A stretch of 64,000 nucleotides of DNA from Chlorogloeopsis sp. ULAP01 (lineage in GTDB: Bacteria > Cyanobacteriota > Cyanobacteriia > Cyanobacteriales > Nostocaceae), in the NCBI RefSeq assembly GCF_030381805.1, contig NZ_JAUDRH010000011.1:1-64000 (forward strand), given 5' to 3'. Shown here in pieces: positions 8,474 to 16,332 of this stretch. Under the pieces are notes generated by a model. That model did no database searches and had not been told where the DNA came from. It was given only the letters and a program-made list of their open reading frames with translations. Made by a program: the position numbers and the translations under genes. Every line of letters starts with the position of its first letter. Within the stretch, counting starts at the first letter, position 1.

Positions 8474-8540
8474 TTAGTAGTTAGTAGTTAGTAGTTAGTG
8501 GGAAATAACTAACAATTAACAACTAACAACTAACAACTGG
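8474..8540. repeat. STRR heptanucleotide repeats
   Basis: TTAGTAG is repeated three times plus a partial copy at 8474-8499, then AACTAAC-type heptamers run from 8507 to 8540. The two blocks are partly complementary. Heptanucleotide STRRs are typical of heterocystous cyanobacteria. Confidence 0.8.
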
Positions 8541-8615
8541 CTAAGTAGGTAGACATAATTAAATGTAAAATGTCAAGTTCTAAACAGCAGACAGAAATAG
8601 TCTTTTACCTACTGC

Positions 8616-9227
8616 CTACTGCCTCCTCCCTTCTGCCTTCTCATTATCAGTACTTTCTATACTTGGCAACTTTTGAAGTAGAGTTGCAAAAGCCTTACCT
8701 CGATGGCTAATTGTGCGCTTTAACTCTGGTGTCATCTCAGCAAAGCTCATTTGCTTCTCTGGCACGTAAAAAATGGGATCGTAGCCAAAACCACCATTGC
8801 CACGGGGTGCATAAAGAATTTCGCCACGACAAATACCTTCTGATTCTAGAATGATCGTTCCATCAGGACGAGCGATCGCCATTGCACAAACAAATTGGGC
8901 TTGCCGATTCGATTCGTCGCCCAATTCCCTCAACAATCTATTAATACGCTCGGCATCAGTGTTGCCGTAACGTGCAGAATAAACTCCTGGTACACCGTTT
9001 AAGGCATCTACCTCTAAACCAGAATCATCGGCGATCGCCCAATTGCCTGTTGCTTTTGCAACTTGAGATGCTTTCAGACACGCATTGGCAGCAAAGGTTT
9101 CCCCTGTTTCTTCAATTTCCAATTCTTCAGGTTTCAACGTTAATTCCCATCCAGAATTAGCCAAATAAGCTTGCATTTCCCGTAGCTTACCTGGATTTCC
9201 TGTAGCAACTACAAGTAATTTAGTCAT
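8616..9227 (-). CDS. rdgB: Non-canonical purine NTP pyrophosphatase (RdgB/HAM1)
   Basis: A 203-residue enzyme that hydrolyses ITP, dITP and XTP to keep deaminated purines out of nucleic acids. The family signature TGNPGKLREM is at residues 9-18, DDSGLEVDALNGVPGVYSARYG near 67-88, and the C-terminal motif GNGGFGYDPIF followed by SHRGKA. The last dozen residues (TDNEKAEGRRQ) are polar and run into repeat-like DNA, so the native stop may have shifted there. The start is well fixed by family alignment although no ribosome site is visible; the upstream DNA is repetitive. Confidence 0.95.
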   Translation of the reverse strand: MTKLLVVATGNPGKLREMQAYLANSGWELTLKPEELEIEETGETFAANACLKASQVAKATGNWAIADDSGLEVDALNGVPGVYSARYGNTDAERINRLLRELGDESNRQAQFVCAMAIARPDGTIILESEGICRGEILYAPRGNGGFGYDPIFYVPEKQMSFAEMTPELKRTISHRGKAFATLLQKLPSIESTDNEKAEGRRQ

Positions 9228-9573
9228 TGGTCATTGGTCATTATTTCATTATTTGTCATTCTCCCCTTGTCGACGGACACTTTCCTCAACGGAGCGGAGC
9301 CGGAGACGCTCCGCCTCCGGGGAACCTCCGCACGGAAGTGTCCTCCCCCTGTCCCCGTGTCCCCTTTTCTCCCCCTCTCCTTGTCTTCTTTCCTACCAAC
9401 GGATACGCCGTACCTACGCTCTTGCGCGTTCGCTGTCAGGCGTTGCGTTAGCAAGCGACTTCTGTAGACGGGCTTTGCCCAGCTTCCCGTCGGGTAAGTA
9501 ACTGCTCCGTATCTACCGCGTCTACTGCCTACTGCCTCTGGGCAGTCGCTACAACGCGCTGCTCTCTGCCCTC
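9228..9573. repeat. GC-rich interspersed repeat region
   Basis: No convincing gene. The stretch carries nested inverted repeats, for example GGACACTTTC near 9277 pairing with GGAAGTGTCC near 9334, plus CCGGAGACGCTCCGCCTCCGG. An 18-base block at 9393-9410 ending GGATACGCCG recurs exactly at 51632-51649. Open frames here are translated repeat DNA. The higher G+C than the surrounding genes marks it as a dispersed repeat block. Confidence 0.65.
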
Positions 9574-11013
9574 TTATGATTCTGCCCACTGTTTAGCCCA
9601 AGCCAAAGTTTGATGCACCTGTTCGAGTGTAGGCGCTTCGCAGTAAAGACGTAAAAGTGGTTCTGTACCGCTAAAACGAACCATTAACCAGCTATTATCT
9701 ACGAGACGAAATTTGTAACCATCTATTGTTTGACAATCAATCACTGCTTTGCCAGCAACTTCTTTTAAGGGTTGCTTTTGCAATTGTTCCAAAAGACGAT
9801 CTCGCACTTCCATGCTGGCTAGAGGTAAATCAATGCGATCGTATGCGGATGTGAAACCTGTCTGTTGTTGCAAGCGACAGTGATAATCACTTAAATCCAA
9901 TCCTGATTCGACGATCGCTTCTAGTACATACAATGCCGACAGAAGTGCATCTCGTTCTGGAATGTGGCTGCCGTAACCAATTCCTCCCGACTCTTCGCCG
10001 CCTAGCAATACCTTTGTTGCGAGCATTCTGTCAGCGATGTATTTGTAACCTACTGCTGTCTCAAATACTGATAATTTATGTAATTGTGCTACACGAGGAA
10101 TCAGATCACAACCACTGACGGTTTTAACAATTTCGCCGCTAAAGCCACGTCGTAGAGTCAAATGGTCGATTAAAATTGGAATTAAAATTTGGGAACTCAG
10201 GAAATTACCTGCACCATCTACAGCAGCTATGCGATCGCAGTCACCATCAAATACCAATCCCACCGTTAACTTTGTCGGATGCTCTTCTCTATGAGTTCGC
10301 ATGATTTGAAAGAGGCGAGAAAGATATTTCGGCAAGGGTTCGGGCGCACCACCCTCAAAGGTAGGATCGCGATCGCTATTGATTTCCCTTACTTGATCGC
10401 CAAGTAACATTGCTAGTCCACCAGCAGCAGCGCCATGCATCACATCAGCAAATAGCGTCAGCTTGCCAGAGTCAATAGCATCGCGAATGCTAGTAATGTT
10501 AACTTTTCCTTCTAGCTCTTGACAATAACTTTCCCAAGGATTAAATTTTCCTATCTTACCTGGTATGGATGCGGGAGGTAGTTCTTCTGATAAGAGCGCT
10601 TCTATCTTTTTGGTAACTTCTGGTGGTGCAGAACCACCAAATGCACTTTTAACTTTTAAGCCTAAATACTGTGCGGGGTTATGACTGGCAGTTATGACCA
10701 AGGCACCCAGGGTATGACGTTGTTTTGCCGCCCAACTAAAAGCCGGGGTTGGTGCATAAGTCTCGCTGAATAGCACATCAAATCCGGCAGCAGAGACGAC
10801 ATTAGCAACTTTCCAAGCAAAGTCTTCTGCCATAAATCGGCGATCGTAACCAACTACAATAGTTCGATTGCCTACTTTGTCTCCGTAGGTTTCAAATAAG
10901 ACTTTTGCTGCGATTGGCGCGACTAAGGCTAGACGTTCAAAAGTGAACTCATCGCCAATAACGCCGCGCCAGCCGTCTGTACCAAACTTGATCGAGTTAG
11001 CAGCAACTGGCAT
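9574..11013 (-). CDS. Phosphoglucomutase/phosphomannomutase family enzyme
   Basis: A 479-residue alpha-D-phosphohexomutase that interconverts hexose 1- and 6-phosphates. All four signature loops are present: the phosphoserine loop TASHNP near residue 109, the metal loop DGDCDR near 255, the sugar-specificity loop GGEESGG near 340, and the phosphate loop RFSGTEPLLRLY near 446. The GEES sugar loop is common to glucose and mannose mutases, so the substrate cannot be fixed. The start MPVAANSIKFGTDGWRG fits the family. Its 3' end abuts the repeat region, and it probably forms its own transcription unit. Confidence 0.92.
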   Translation of the reverse strand: MPVAANSIKFGTDGWRGVIGDEFTFERLALVAPIAAKVLFETYGDKVGNRTIVVGYDRRFMAEDFAWKVANVVSAAGFDVLFSETYAPTPAFSWAAKQRHTLGALVITASHNPAQYLGLKVKSAFGGSAPPEVTKKIEALLSEELPPASIPGKIGKFNPWESYCQELEGKVNITSIRDAIDSGKLTLFADVMHGAAAGGLAMLLGDQVREINSDRDPTFEGGAPEPLPKYLSRLFQIMRTHREEHPTKLTVGLVFDGDCDRIAAVDGAGNFLSSQILIPILIDHLTLRRGFSGEIVKTVSGCDLIPRVAQLHKLSVFETAVGYKYIADRMLATKVLLGGEESGGIGYGSHIPERDALLSALYVLEAIVESGLDLSDYHCRLQQQTGFTSAYDRIDLPLASMEVRDRLLEQLQKQPLKEVAGKAVIDCQTIDGYKFRLVDNSWLMVRFSGTEPLLRLYCEAPTLEQVHQTLAWAKQWAES

Positions 11014-11166
11014 CGAGGTATCCCAACTTCTGTTAAGGAGGATTTTATCATTGACACAGGGGACTCAGTAAGAAATAAGCCAGGTATCAAAAATAGTGCA
11101 AGCTACAAACAAGTGTTGATTGCAGTAAAAGAATACTAAAAATCTGATACAAATACAGACCTTGTA

Positions 11167-11294
11167 CCAGACGCGATATATTGCGTCTGGGCAAAATTCA
11201 TGTGTATCGCAATTAACGTGAAATGGTATTACTGTGGTTTCTAATATACGTTGAAATATATTAAACCTCCTTAATAGGAAATACTACTAAGGAG
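11167..11294. other. Two inverted repeats in intergenic region
   Basis: The 320-base gap 11014-11333 holds two perfect hairpins: CCAGACGC (11167-11174) / GCGTCTGG (11183-11190), and CTCCTTA (11267-11273) / TAAGGAG (11288-11294). The second lies just past the end of the ParM/ParR-like operon on the minus strand and could end its transcript, but there is no clear T-run, so this is a weak call. Confidence 0.45.
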
Positions 11295-11333
11295 ATACAC
11301 AGTAGAAAAATATTCTCACACTTAAGTTTTTTC

Positions 11334-11861
11334 CTAGAAATCATCCAGATACTGACTTAGGCGACTAATCAAAGGGTCTACCTCTTGGGGAGGTGTAACA
11401 GCAGAAGTAGTAGTAGTATTAGTATGAGTATTATTTAATACTTCTACTACTGGTGGTGATTGAGTCGATGTCTGGATGACTTGCAACTTATTGACCATCA
11501 TGCCTAACTGTGCAACTTGTTGACTGAGTTGCATCAGGTACCGTTCCATCATCTCCAATCGATGAGATGTTTTAGCAAAAAAACGTTCCTCCAGGTCAGT
11601 CAATTGACTTTGCAAGTCGGCAATTTGCGGTTCCAATCCCCCTGCTGCTGGTAATTTTGTCGATGGCGGAGGTGACTGCGGGCTTGGTCGTACAGATTCC
11701 GGTACGCATAAAGACTGCCACAGGGCCTCTTTACAGAGGTCGCTGAAAGTTTTTTCAGGTTCTTTCTCCAAATGGCTTTCGACGAGCGTTAACAAACTTT
11801 CGTCAGCCACCCCTGGGTTGAACGTAACCGATTTAACTACCTTTTTTGACCATTGGAACAT
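11334..11861 (-). CDS. ParR-like adaptor candidate with coiled coil
   Basis: A 175-residue protein encoded five bases after the ParM-like gene. Residues 7-50 fit a ribbon-helix-helix domain: a strand (KSVTFNPG) and two helices (ESLLTLVESHLEKE; FSDLCKEALWQSL). A Pro/Ser linker follows, then a coiled coil (about 78-125) and a Thr-rich linker. A short conserved-looking tail, ISRLSQYLDDF, ends the protein. In type II partition systems the ParR adaptor binds centromere DNA through a ribbon-helix-helix and caps ParM filaments through a C-terminal peptide; this layout matches. The assignment is inferred from order and architecture. An alternative is an accessory protein of an actin-like filament with another cargo. 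Confidence 0.7.
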   Translation of the reverse strand: MFQWSKKVVKSVTFNPGVADESLLTLVESHLEKEPEKTFSDLCKEALWQSLCVPESVRPSPQSPPPSTKLPAAGGLEPQIADLQSQLTDLEERFFAKTSHRLEMMERYLMQLSQQVAQLGMMVNKLQVIQTSTQSPPVVEVLNNTHTNTTTTSAVTPPQEVDPLISRLSQYLDDF

Positions 11862-11866
11862 TCGAG

Positions 11867-13009
11867 TTAAGCTTTAGAAGAGCGGTTAGCAAGCTGTGCT
11901 TCTGCGTATATATATTGTCCTAGAGCATTAGCTTGCCGAGAAGGAGAAGCTAAGTGGGCATTAATTTTTGCTTCCTTCAGCAGACGTTGAACGTCTTCCC
12001 AGAAATATTCTCCACCACCACCGGTGAGAATCACATCGGTGACGCGCTCTGGTAGCCATGCTAGCACACGGCTGCAAATTTCCCGCGAAAACATTTCGGT
12101 GAGATTGGGGAGAACATCATCTAAGTTAGCAGGCTTGCTGGCACCGCGAGGACGGTAAAAGCGATCGCCTTTGGGTCGATTAACAGCAGCAATTAACGCC
12201 AAAGACTGGCTATCGGCTCCTTCAACTTCAGCAGCTACTAGTTCATAAAACTTGCTCATACCAAAGTCTTCGCTCTTAGAAGCACCTCTAGCAAAGCGGA
12301 AATTGTCCACCATCAAACAATCAATAGTCTGATGCCCAATATCGACAATTGCTGCCGAAACTTTAGTAAAATCAGGCATTGCACCTTTTTGGGGTTTGCC
12401 TTCACACCACAGCAGACTGCCATAACCTTCTGGCATTACCCATACCTTATTAACGTTCAGCGACACTGATTCGCTGCGAAAGTTCATGACATGGGGGCCT
12501 TCCAATTGACTAATTAACTGGGCTTTTTCCTTTTCAAACTGCTCTTGAGAAAGGTAAGGCAAACCCACCACAACACAGATGTCGTCTTTGAGCTTGAAGT
12601 AACCTGCACAAGCCAAGACTTTTACCAATGCGTCTTCAACCTTAGATTGACCTACTCCTAAATTGGCACCAAAATCTGCTGCCAGTTGACCTACAGCATA
12701 TCCACTGCCTTGATACTCCAACCATAAATCCATCAAGGGATCGGTGGCACGGGCTTCAAATACACCTCCCCGTACCTGTTCCATTGACATTTCCTTGACG
12801 TTGGCAGAAATGAATATGACATTGCCAGGCTCGCGGGTAATACAGGCTTTTGTGGAAGTTCTACCCAAATCAACACTCAGAATTTTTTTACCAGTAGCTG
12901 AGTTATTAGGCACTATAGGATTAGCATTAATGGGAGTAGATGCCGAAACTCTATTCATAGGTATAGCGGCGGCATTCATTGGGGTGGCGGCAGTTGGTTG
13001 ATCTGTCAT
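11867..13009 (-). CDS. ParM/StbA-family actin-like ATPase
   Basis: A 380-residue protein. Residues 1-40 are Ala/Pro/Asn-rich and probably disordered. The actin-like fold follows: phosphate-1 loop SVDLGRTSTKACI near 44, phosphate-2 loop VDIGHQTIDCLM near 222, and adenosine motif LTGGGGEYF near 335. Length fits ParM-like proteins and is longer only through the N-terminal tail. Such proteins form ATP-driven filaments that segregate plasmids; a chromosomal copy could move DNA or other cargo. AGGAG lies five bases before the ATG. It forms a two-gene operon with the ParR-like gene. It is not MreB, lacking MreB length and surrounding mreC/mreD. Confidence 0.88.
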   Translation of the reverse strand: MTDQPTAATPMNAAAIPMNRVSASTPINANPIVPNNSATGKKILSVDLGRTSTKACITREPGNVIFISANVKEMSMEQVRGGVFEARATDPLMDLWLEYQGSGYAVGQLAADFGANLGVGQSKVEDALVKVLACAGYFKLKDDICVVVGLPYLSQEQFEKEKAQLISQLEGPHVMNFRSESVSLNVNKVWVMPEGYGSLLWCEGKPQKGAMPDFTKVSAAIVDIGHQTIDCLMVDNFRFARGASKSEDFGMSKFYELVAAEVEGADSQSLALIAAVNRPKGDRFYRPRGASKPANLDDVLPNLTEMFSREICSRVLAWLPERVTDVILTGGGGEYFWEDVQRLLKEAKINAHLASPSRQANALGQYIYAEAQLANRSSKA

Positions 13010-13136
13010 GAAAGCTCCTAGTACTTACTTAGCTTTAACAAGTTACCACGCTCATCTTACAAAAATCGTGTATCAGAAATTCTTGGTGGCGTCAACTGTG
13101 GCAGTAGACTTACCAATTATTACTGATTTGGTTAGT

Positions 13137-13157
13137 GCAATTTATACATTAAATTGC
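13137..13157. promoter_or_regulatory. Perfect palindrome upstream of parM-like gene
   Basis: GCAATTTA (13137-13144) and TAAATTGC (13150-13157) form a perfect 8-bp inverted repeat with a 5-base spacer, about 130 bases before the ParM-like start. It could be an operator or a ParR-like binding site. No iterated repeats typical of parC are visible around it. Confidence 0.45.
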
Positions 13158-13267
13158 TGTATTGAAGGTAACGTGAGTTGATAAGGAAATAGTGAAGGTG
13201 TACCCTTCTTCACGATACTTTTTTACACTAAAAAAATGTTTTTGTAATTTTATAGGGGACAAGTTTT

Positions 13268-13882
13268 TTATCTTCTCCTACTTTTGCGCTTGCGTTTTAG
13301 TATCCAGAACGCAATTGCTAGGATCAGACCTCCAAGGACAAATTTGGATACAGGAGCGAGATACTTGTCCACAAGTTCATATTGACTACCTAACACGTAT
13401 CCTGTGTATGTTAGCAAACCTACCCAGCATCCGCTACCCACAGTTGTATAAAATAAGAAAGATGGCAGGTGCATTTCGCTAATACCTGCGGGAATAGAAA
13501 TCACAGTACGGATTCCAGGCACAAGCCGACCAATCAACACAGCTTTTTTACCTTGCTTATTAAACCAGTGCTTTGCTTGGACGATTTCTTTGTTAGATAT
13601 TCCTAACCAACTACCGTATTTATCAGCCAATGCTTGCAAGCGTCTTTCGCTGAGAAACTTGCCAGGATAGTACCAAATCAACGCACCTAGTACCGAACCT
13701 ATCAATCCTGCGAAAAACACACCGAAAATATTAAGCTTTGCCCCTGGTAAATTAGCTGTATATCCTGCCAGAGGCATAATTAACTCTGAAGGTATAGGGG
13801 GAAACAGGTTCTCTAGAAACATCAACAGAGCAATACCCACATAGCCTAAAGATTCTATAGTCGTTTTAATCCAATCAGTCAT
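13268..13882 (-). CDS. DedA-family membrane protein
   Basis: A 204-residue integral membrane protein of the DedA/VTT (SNARE-associated) family, whose members act as lipid scramblases or flippases, including undecaprenyl-phosphate recycling. Family features are the N-terminal FLENLFPPIPSELIMPLAG segment (residues 22-40), the re-entrant loop with GRLVPGIRTVISIPAG near 118-133, and about four hydrophobic segments. It ends in a basic tail (KRKRKSRRR). Located 258 bases upstream of the ParM-like gene on the same strand with a palindrome between them; probably a separate transcript. Confidence 0.93.
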   Translation of the reverse strand: MTDWIKTTIESLGYVGIALLMFLENLFPPIPSELIMPLAGYTANLPGAKLNIFGVFFAGLIGSVLGALIWYYPGKFLSERRLQALADKYGSWLGISNKEIVQAKHWFNKQGKKAVLIGRLVPGIRTVISIPAGISEMHLPSFLFYTTVGSGCWVGLLTYTGYVLGSQYELVDKYLAPVSKFVLGGLILAIAFWILKRKRKSRRR

Positions 13883-14089
13883 TTAAGTAGATTCCTATAG
13901 TTTGCTATCAAAGTTTAGTTACTAAATTTAGAGCGATCGCCCTTAGGAAGTAGGAGAGGAAAAGACAAGGGAAGATGGGGAGAACAACTAATGACCAATG
14001 ACTAACCATCACCTCTACAGAAAAAGGGAGAAGGGAAAAGGTAATTGCTTACTTTCCCACTCTCCCAGTTTTTGAATTTCCCACTCTTT

Positions 14090-15181
14090 TTAAACAGTGG
14101 GCGTTAGAGATTGCACTCTCGGTTCAGATTCCCAATCTAATGGATTCCAAACTTTTTCCTCCAAAGCCATCTGTTCAACTAAACTAGCCAACCTTAAAGC
14201 TTTGAGTGCCTGTTCGCCACCAACTGAGGGTTGATTGCCACCCCGTACGCAATTGACAAAGTGTTCTAATTCTGCACCTAATTTGTCTGTGTTGCTAGTG
14301 TAAACTTTTTCAATCAAGCCATCCTGTTTATAAAGTATTTGTCGATAGTCCGTTATTGAATTACCAGTAGTGTGTCGGTGAATCAAAATTTCGTTTTTGA
14401 GAAAATCTGCCTCAGTGTATGAATTTTTGCAATGAGCGACAATGCTACGGATCTTGCGGTGAGTAACTTTGCTGGCAGTCAGAGTAGCGACAATACCATT
14501 AGCAAATCCCAAAGTTGCAGACACGTAATCTAAGTAACCAGAGTCCAAAGTGCGGTTGCCACTAGCTGTCAACTTGACTACTGGAGAGGCAGCCAATTCC
14601 AAAAGTAAGTCAATATCATGGATCATTAAATCCAAGACAACCGAGACATCATTAGCGCGATTTGAATAAGGACTCATTCGGTGCGCCTCTAAAGCCAGTA
14701 CTTCTTCAGTCTTCAAGACTTTGCTTAATTCTTGAAATGCTGGACTAAAACGCTCAATGTGACCTACTTGCAAAATACACCCAGACTCAGCCGCAGCATT
14801 TACAAGCGATTCTGCTTCAGAAATACTTGCAGCAATCGGCTTTTCAATCAAAACATGAATTCCTGCCAAAAGACAGGTAATGCCGACGGCATAATGCAGG
14901 CGCGTGGGAACGGCAATGCAAACTGCTTCCACATGGGGCAGCAGGTCACAGTAATCCTCAAAAAAACGCACCTTGTATCTGCTGGCGGTTTCTAATCCTC
15001 GCTCAACATTAATATCTGCTACACCAACCAGTTCAACGTCTTTCATCGAACTCAGGACACGGGCATGATGCTGTCCCATGTTACCCACCCCGATGACGCC
15101 TATGCGAATTGGGCGGGGTTGGGTGCGCTGTCCGTGTCCGTTCTGTTCTCCTGCTGACATGCTGCTATCTTGCACTCTCAT
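14090..15181 (-). CDS. Gfo/Idh/MocA-family oxidoreductase
   Basis: A 363-residue NAD(P)-dependent dehydrogenase. The N-terminal Rossmann domain carries IGVIGVGNMGQHHARVL (about 26-42 from this start) and the EKP motif in VLIEKPIAASISEAE, whose lysine is the usual catalytic residue. The C-terminal alpha/beta domain has the family DLMIHDIDLLLEL segment with its conserved histidine. The substrate is probably a sugar or inositol derivative and cannot be set from sequence. Start choice: ATG at 15181; a TTG at 15199 and an ATG at 15160 are also possible. Divergent from queC across 449 bases that hold no convincing gene. Confidence 0.88.
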   Translation of the reverse strand: MRVQDSSMSAGEQNGHGQRTQPRPIRIGVIGVGNMGQHHARVLSSMKDVELVGVADINVERGLETASRYKVRFFEDYCDLLPHVEAVCIAVPTRLHYAVGITCLLAGIHVLIEKPIAASISEAESLVNAAAESGCILQVGHIERFSPAFQELSKVLKTEEVLALEAHRMSPYSNRANDVSVVLDLMIHDIDLLLELAASPVVKLTASGNRTLDSGYLDYVSATLGFANGIVATLTASKVTHRKIRSIVAHCKNSYTEADFLKNEILIHRHTTGNSITDYRQILYKQDGLIEKVYTSNTDKLGAELEHFVNCVRGGNQPSVGGEQALKALRLASLVEQMALEEKVWNPLDWESEPRVQSLTPTV

Positions 15182-15630
15182 TCTCTCCTCAACCACCAAA
15201 TTTAGAGACGCTGGTCGTTGGCTTTGATACTCAAATTGCCAGTGACGAGTCGTCTAAAACCATCCAGATGGTAACATAGAGGTTCTATTTATGAAGAATT
15301 TCAAAGTTTGTTATGAGTTCCCACCACTAGCCTCTGTTTTGTATATTTAGTAGAGTGTAATGTGTTTTACGCAACGCTACGCAGCAAAGTTGTTGTCTGA
15401 TTGCTTACTGCAAAAAGGTAAGTGTAAAGCGTGTTAACCTTATTTTCACGTACTGATAAAGTTGATTTAACAGTATAATCATTTAACTGCATACTAGTGA
15501 AAGCCAATTCATTTTTGTCTGTTAAATTACCAAATACTGAGAGAGTATTCTTCATAATTTTGGACTAGGAGTCACCTCCAGTAAACTCAAGAATTAAAAA
15601 TTGAAAATCAAATAAAATAATTATTGACAG
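15182..15630. other. Intergenic region between divergent genes
   Basis: 449 bases with promoters expected for both flanking genes. It is A+T-rich with a small repeat (ACGCAACGCTACGCAGCAA) near 15370. A 62-codon open frame at 15367-15555 (minus) has no good ribosome site and ends in repeat-derived codons, so it is not called. No preQ1 aptamer matching the consensus was found before queC. Confidence 0.5.
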
Positions 15631-16308
15631 ATGAAAGCTGTAATTCTACTGTCTGGAGGATTAGACTCTTCCACAGTTCTCTACCAAGCGCTAGCTGATG
15701 GTTGTGAGTGTTATACCATTTCCTTTGACTATCAGCAACGACATCGACGAGAGTTACAATCGGCAAGTGCGATCGCACAAACAGCAGGTGTCTTGCAACA
15801 TCAAGTAGTAGCTTTTGACTTACGGCAGTGGGGAGGCTCGGCGCTGACGGACAACACAATTGATTTACCCGAAGGGCGCTCTCTAACAGAAATGTCGCAA
15901 AATATTCCTGTTACCTATGTCCCAGCCCGAAATACCATATTCTTAAGTTTTGCTCTCGCTTACGCCGAAACTATTGGTGCCGAACGTATCTACATCGGCG
16001 TTAATGCCCTAGATTACTCTGGATATCCTGATTGTCGCCCCGATTATATCCAAGCAATGCAGGAAGTATTTCGCTTAGGAACCAAACAAGGGCGTGAGGG
16101 CAAACCTATAGATATTGTCACACCCCTACTCCACCTCAAAAAAACAGAAATTATCCAACTTGGCAATCGACTGGGAGTTCCCTGGCAGCTAACTTGGTCT
16201 TGCTACGCAGGCAAAGAAGTAGCATGCGGTGTTTGCGATGCTTGTCGCTTGCGTCTTAGTGCTTTTGCCGAACTAGGGTTAAAAGATCCATTGGCTTATG
16301 CACAGTAG
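15631..16308 (+). CDS. queC: 7-cyano-7-deazaguanine synthase
   Basis: A 225-residue enzyme that converts 7-carboxy-7-deazaguanine to preQ0 using ATP and ammonia, in queuosine synthesis. The ATP-pyrophosphatase P-loop SGGLDSST is at residues 8-15. The C-terminal zinc-site cysteines are all present in CYAGKEVACGVCDACRLR (about 191-208). VPARNTIFLSFALAYAE and GVNALDYSGYPDCRPDYI are typical of the family. Length is normal. No other queuosine gene is adjacent. Confidence 0.96.
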   Translation: MKAVILLSGGLDSSTVLYQALADGCECYTISFDYQQRHRRELQSASAIAQTAGVLQHQVVAFDLRQWGGSALTDNTIDLPEGRSLTEMSQNIPVTYVPARNTIFLSFALAYAETIGAERIYIGVNALDYSGYPDCRPDYIQAMQEVFRLGTKQGREGKPIDIVTPLLHLKKTEIIQLGNRLGVPWQLTWSCYAGKEVACGVCDACRLRLSAFAELGLKDPLAYAQ

Positions 16309-16332
16309 GAGAAAGGTTACAGGTGAAAGTTT

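Noticed and set aside
8474..8540. CRISPR reading of the heptamer repeats
   Set aside because: Period is 7 bases with no unique spacers; these are STRRs.
9224..9589. Open frame on minus strand across the GC-rich repeat block
   Set aside because: It reads through inverted repeats and its protein is Arg/Gly-rich with no domain; it also overlaps the pgm-like gene end.
15367..15555. 62-codon frame upstream of queC on minus strand
   Set aside because: No ribosome site, ends in repeat-derived codons, no family. It could be real but cannot be supported.
15260..15630. Possible preQ1 riboswitch before queC
   Set aside because: AGAGGTTCTA is present near 15281, but the conserved CACCC loop and A-rich tail of the preQ1-I aptamer are missing.
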